Origin: Cyclospora cayetanensis
Taxonomy: Eukaryota > Apicomplexa > Conoidasida > Eucoccidiorida > Eimeriidae
Reading direction: 5' to 3'
Length of the DNA stretch: 64,000 nt
NCBI RefSeq assembly: GCF_002999335.1
Contig: NW_020312336.1
Span: 1 to 64,000, forward strand
The position numbers and the translations under genes are program-made. Numbering within the stretch: the first letter of the stretch is position 1; each line of letters begins with the position of its first letter. Positions 60,265 through 64,000 of the stretch are shown piece after piece. The notes under the pieces are model-generated. The model saw only the letters and a program-made list of their open reading frames with translations, was not told the DNA's origin and made no database searches.

Positions 60265-60490
60265 AAGGACATCGAGAGTGCGCGTAGCTGCACTCTTTTA
60301 GCATTCTAAGCATTCATGGCTAGCTGCACAGAGCAGCTAACGCACACGCACGCAACATTGCGTCTTCGTGAATGAAGCTCACAGCGCTTTAAAATGAACA
60401 CGATGAGCCATAAGGCAAAGCAATCAATAAATTCCGAGCTATCATTTTGTTAAAGTCAGCTATTGTAGTAGAAGTGTTTAACTTCAGCAT
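60265..60490 (-). repeat. 5' LTR-like copy of element A
   Basis: AGTGCGCGTAGCTGCACTCT (from 60277) and AACGCACACGCACGCAACAT (from 60339) align with the 55.0 kb and 18.3 kb copies. A CTATATAAAG box lies at 60121-60130, outside the copy in plus-strand terms. On the minus strand it would lie downstream of the LTR, so it is probably unrelated to element promotion. Confidence 0.55.
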
Positions 60491-60499
60491 AGCCCACCG

Positions 60500-62268
60500 A
60501 AGCAATCGTCAGCTAAGCTGAGCAGGTGTCGTGACAGTCACACGCTAGGTGTGTCATGCAGCCAAGGTCAGCTTGCCAGCACACCGGTGGAAGAATGGGC
60601 TAGGGATTCTTCCGTATAGCTATGTTGGAAGAGAGCCGCGTGAAGTTCTTCAGTGTGACGGGCTTGCTACACATGTGCCCATTCTACTACACGAGGTATT
60701 TTTGACAATTAGTAGAGAAATGACAGCTTTGTTGGCTGTTCGTTTATCTTATTCACTGTATGCCGCTGTCATATTAATACACGGAAACGCAACGCTGTGT
60801 GCGTTTGCCCTGGATGCTATGTGCAACTAGTTTTGAATGCCAGGAGGGCTTAAGGGGCGCAGTTACGCTCACCCTTGCTGTACTTCGCCTTCCATGTCGG
60901 TAACTCTAAAGAGCATGTGGAGGGAGGATAGTAGCCCCATTGGGAAACATTTGATGGGGCTTTTTTATAGTTGTGTTGAGTGTGGAGTCAAGTTTCTTCA
61001 TTCCGAGACCTGAGATGGAGCGTCGCGTTACATTCAGGCTACGGAAAGAGGCCCATCAAGATCCAATGGATGAAAGCTTGTCCTAACCACATAATGCGAG
61101 CTTTGGTCTTTATTCCCTATCCCCTGAGCGCGGCATATAAAATGAATGCAGGCAGTAACTATGGCCTCCAACTCATAAACAGCCCAGCCTTCCGCGATCT
61201 TGATTGTCCCCCGCCAGTTTGCTGTATTCAATGAAAAGCGCTATCATTTTGATATAACTCAACCTTTAAAAAATTATCGTGGGGACCCGGCAGGCTAGTG
61301 GCCTTGTACGAGAAGGTTTTAAATAGATGAACGTGAATTAGCTGCGATTGGTGCAAAGGCATAGATTCGCGGTGTCATGCAACGAACTAGGGGGAAGGCA
61401 CACTTGCTGATTCTTGTCCCTAAGCAGCTACACAATGCATTGATAGGCTTGCTTGAGTGTATCTCTTAAAAGCACTATTTGGGTGCAATTTCGTAGCATC
61501 GAAGTGGCATTCAGCAGTTCCCCGCAAGGGGGTACTGCCCCATTCGATTTCCAAGCAAATGCTTCCAGCACGTAGGCTTTCTCTATAATATAACTGGAAA
61601 GCGATGAACCGTACTGTAACTCTAAGCAGGCCAGAATTATCCTGCAAACCCCCATTTTCCGTAAGGAAAGCCATATTTCTTCGCACTCCAAGAATTGCTC
61701 ATGAGTTGCCCCTTGCTTTAAGAACTGGCTTTGCTAGAGCAGAAAGGCCTCACAAACCTTGTTTTATGCATCGAAAGTTCTATGCTACCTCAGGCTTTAA
61801 TTGTTTAACACAGGCGCATGCCTGCGCGAAGTCGGCTCAGCAAGACCGCCGCTGGCAATGCCTGTCTAGCTCTAAAACTCGAAAAGATGATAAAATGCAC
61901 AAATGCAAATAACACTGCAGTTGCATGTTTTTAGTTTTGGGTAGAGACTTAGCAGTAGAAAAGACAGGGTACTTCCAGTCGGCCCCAGTCGTTGCGACTT
62001 TGCGGGAACTGCTTAGCAGACGGCAGACAGCTCTTTCCTGCCTGTTCCACGCTGCTGGATTCAGTGGCTGTTTATACTCATATATGTACCCTTGGGACTT
62101 GACAGTCAATAGGCGTACTTTTCCTTTGTGGTCTGGGGCGTTCTGTGGAATTATTCCTTCCTGCTGCGGATACGACTGACTTACGCTGTCAAGAACAGCG
62201 TAGACGGAGGGATGCGGCGGGGGGTGCCTTTTGAATAGAATTTCTCGCAATTATCCAGAAAAAGGAAA
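60500..62268. other. Intergenic region with a solo-LTR-like fragment
   Basis: Between element A and the delta-COP gene. The left third contains the plus-oriented LTR-like copy at 60.7-60.9 kb. The remainder (61.0-62.2 kb) has short open frames without domains. The last few hundred bases should carry the delta-COP promoter. Confidence 0.45.
60710..60910 (+). repeat. LTR-like copy, plus orientation
   Basis: AACGCTGTGTGCGTTTGCCC, then TGGATGCTATGTGCAACTAG and GCTTAAGGGGCGCAG, align base for base with 4762-4835 on the same strand, with several substitutions. It is inverted relative to the 60.27-60.49 kb copy just 220 bases away. It may be a solo LTR from a second insertion next to element A. Confidence 0.55.
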
Positions 62269-64000
62269 ATGGTGGTAATCGGCGCCTGTATCACCAGCAG
62301 AGTTCGGCCCCTGCTTGCTCGGCAATTTGTGGATATCCGCAAAGCCAAGGTGGAAGGACTCTTAAATGCATTCCTCAAGTTGGTGGATTACTCCGGTAAG
62401 TCCGCATGTTTCAGAAGCTCCGAATGGAATTGCAGACTAAAGGGACGTGACCGGGGCGGGGGTAGTACCATGCACAACGAAATATGCGATCCGTAGGGCA
62501 TTGAAGTGAAGCTTTGGATGTTCAGATCGCCGTTGATCCAAGTGCCGCTGTTCATATTTTGACAAGTTATGCCTGTGTGGCTGTTTGGATACGATGCACG
62601 CTGGGGTCTTGCACGGTCCCTTTTAGCGTGTGTGCCTTCTACACTATCCGTCATTGCAAAGTGCATCATTCCACGGTGAAATTCGGTGTGTATGACGATC
62701 CCCCACATCCTTCTCCGTCAGCTAGCACTCAGCCCGTGCAGCTTTCTTGAAAGCTCTTGGCTATTAGATTGCTTCATGAAAGTGGGCTTTGAGTGTGTAC
62801 TGTTCTTCTCAGGCTCAGACCACACATACCTCGAGACGGAGTCTGTCCGATATGTGTATCAACCTGTCGAAAATCTCTACCTCGTTCTGATAACGACAAA
62901 GAGCAGCAACATCTTCGAAGATCTGGGAACCCTGAGAATGTTTGTCAGCATAGTTCAGGCAAGACACCCACGCACGCACGTCTCTATACATCCCAAGGGC
63001 TTCGCTAGACCGAAGTCGTATGCTCTGGGTGCAATTGAGCACTTCGGATTTTTCCCCCTAGAACACTGCTAGCAATCTAGCATATATCATTGCTTTTTTG
63101 TGCTTGAGCAGCAAATGCTTCCACTGCATCCTCTCATGCCGCGCAAGTTGATGTATCATGCCTGCTCCCCATCTACACTTCTCAATATGCCCGGCCGTTG
63201 TGTGCCCTTTCATTGTCTCCGGCTTTGGATGCTGGTGGTATATCGTGCTACGTCAGTCTCGTCAGCCACTCTCTAGGCTGCGCCAGCAAATGTAGAGCCT
63301 CTTTAGTCTGCTCAGCAGCAGCACAAATGTGTGTTCTTGCGCCGGCATAGCTGCATGCAAACTATACACCACCAACATTTGCGCAGGAACCGGAACTTTT
63401 AGTTAGACATCAGATGCCGTGGGAGAATTCTGCATGATTTGATGCGTATCACTCTGCACACTCGATTGTGGGTCGAGTCTTGCTCTCTTCTGCAGGATAC
63501 CTGCGGAGAGGGTCACAGCAGCAGCAGCAGTCTGGAGGAGAGTGTAGCTGCTCACGCGTTTGACATCATCTTCATGCTGGATGAACTTATTAGCGGGGGA
63601 TACAGGGAGGCTCTGACTCTGCAACAAATTCAGTCCTTTGTCGCCATGGATTCGCATGAAGAGAAACTACAAAAAATGATCGCAGAAGTACGTTTCCACT
63701 TTCGTGGGGTGTCACAGCAGTCGCTGCTAACTTGTAGCTGCAAATCGAGTCCACTGGCAACGAAAAAAGGTGTAACAGTTTCTCAGGATCGTGCTGAACG
63801 GCAGCTCTTCGCCCCAGTCATCAGCATGCATTTTTGTGCACGCCTACGAACGCACGGGTCAATAGGATTAGACACACTTGCAGTTTCAGCAAGTCGTGCT
63901 GCACTCAATGCAAATTCCCCACTGGAGTCCACCCATGTCGATATGAATAAAGTTGCTTTGGTGTCTATTATGGAGTGTACGCACTGGGTTGCAGATTCCT
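62269..64000 (+). CDS. COPD: Coatomer subunit delta, 5' part
   Basis: A subunit of the COPI coat, which forms Golgi-to-ER and intra-Golgi vesicles. Exons 62269-62395, 62813-62958 and 63496-63687 encode about the first 155 residues; the gene runs off the window. The start [20 protein letters not shown] and [20 protein letters not shown] define the longin (SNARE-like) N-terminal domain. [17 protein letters not shown] and [20 protein letters not shown] match the conserved linker. The start has A at -3. Junction 1 is G|GTAAGT to CAG. Junction 2 most likely uses a GC donor (CAG|GCAAGA at 62959), which keeps VSIVQ before the next exon. The alternative GT at 62953 is also in phase but gives a poorer family match. 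Residues [16 protein letters not shown] form a small coccidian-specific insertion. No further exon was identified in 63688-64000. Confidence 0.95.

Larger units (their letters stand above)
54900..60500 (-). mobile_element. Ty3/gypsy-type LTR retrotransposon remnant A
   Basis: Minus-strand element with LTR-like copies at about 55010-55260 and 60265-60490, which align with each other. Between them, in order along the minus strand, lie aspartic protease (59269-58811), polymerase thumb to RNase H edge (58155-57748), integrase zinc region (57166-56969) and integrase core (56953-56693). This order is that of Ty3/gypsy elements (protease, RT, RNase H, integrase). Each segment is in a different frame or ends in stops, so no intact polyprotein exists. 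LTR divergence is high (roughly two-thirds identity by eye), so the insertion is old. A gag frame was not recognised. Shared blocks with element B show a family present in several copies. Confidence 0.75.

Overview
This window is eukaryotic nuclear DNA. The genes are intron-rich, have GT-AG splice sites with good polypyrimidine acceptors, and are separated by long intergenic stretches. Their products look like those of a coccidian apicomplexan. Pyruvate kinase comes out at 531 residues and resembles the coccidian type. The other recognisable genes are single-copy eukaryotic housekeeping genes. Long CAG-derived homopolymer runs, typical of Eimeria coding regions, are scarce, so a Cyclospora-like or other eimeriid coccidian is my best guess. 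The species is an inference; the eukaryotic nature is directly visible.

Layout, left to right: (1) 1-5.5 kb is non-coding, with a 272-bp CT microsatellite, an AT microsatellite, a three-copy 122-bp tandem repeat and a solo-LTR-like fragment. (2) 5.5-6.4 kb (+) is ribosomal protein S26. (3) 8.1-11.2 kb (+) is the COP9 signalosome deneddylase CSN5, in six exons. (4) 13.0-16.75 kb (-) is a large unrecognised membrane protein, with an orphan exon-like stretch behind it. (5) 18-23 kb is a decayed Ty3/gypsy-type retroelement on the minus strand (element B), containing a striking inverted repeat. (6) 25.5-27.3 kb (+) is proteasome subunit alpha type 4. (7) 28.5-30.2 kb (-) is a dual-specificity phosphatase with a long disordered tail. 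(8) About 33.9-37.2 kb (+) is a lysine-rich protein with a beta-sandwich-like C-terminus. (9) 38.6-45.4 kb (-) is a Sec1/Munc18 protein in at least 17 exons. (10) 46.9-51.2 kb (+) is Golgi tether subunit COG8. (11) 51.9-54.1 kb (-) is pyruvate kinase. (12) 54.9-60.5 kb (-) is a second gypsy-like element (element A) with LTRs, protease, reverse transcriptase and integrase remnants. (13) 62.3 kb to the window end (+) is the 5' part of coatomer subunit delta.

Three genes act in vesicle traffic: COG8 and delta-COP at the Golgi, and Sec1 at SNARE-driven fusion. CSN5 and PSMA4 belong to the ubiquitin/NEDD8-proteasome axis. I see no operons and no sign that neighbours are co-regulated. Gene models were assembled by hand from splice signals, reading phase and similarity to known families. 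Almost every junction listed keeps phase; unresolved junctions are named.

I found no convincing new multi-gene system. The most unusual signals are the element B inverted repeat, whose 43-bp core pairs without mismatch only in minus-strand RNA; a perfect 19-bp palindrome beside that element; the unknown two-membrane-segment protein; a large insertion inside the CSN5 catalytic domain; and a probable GC-AG intron in delta-COP.
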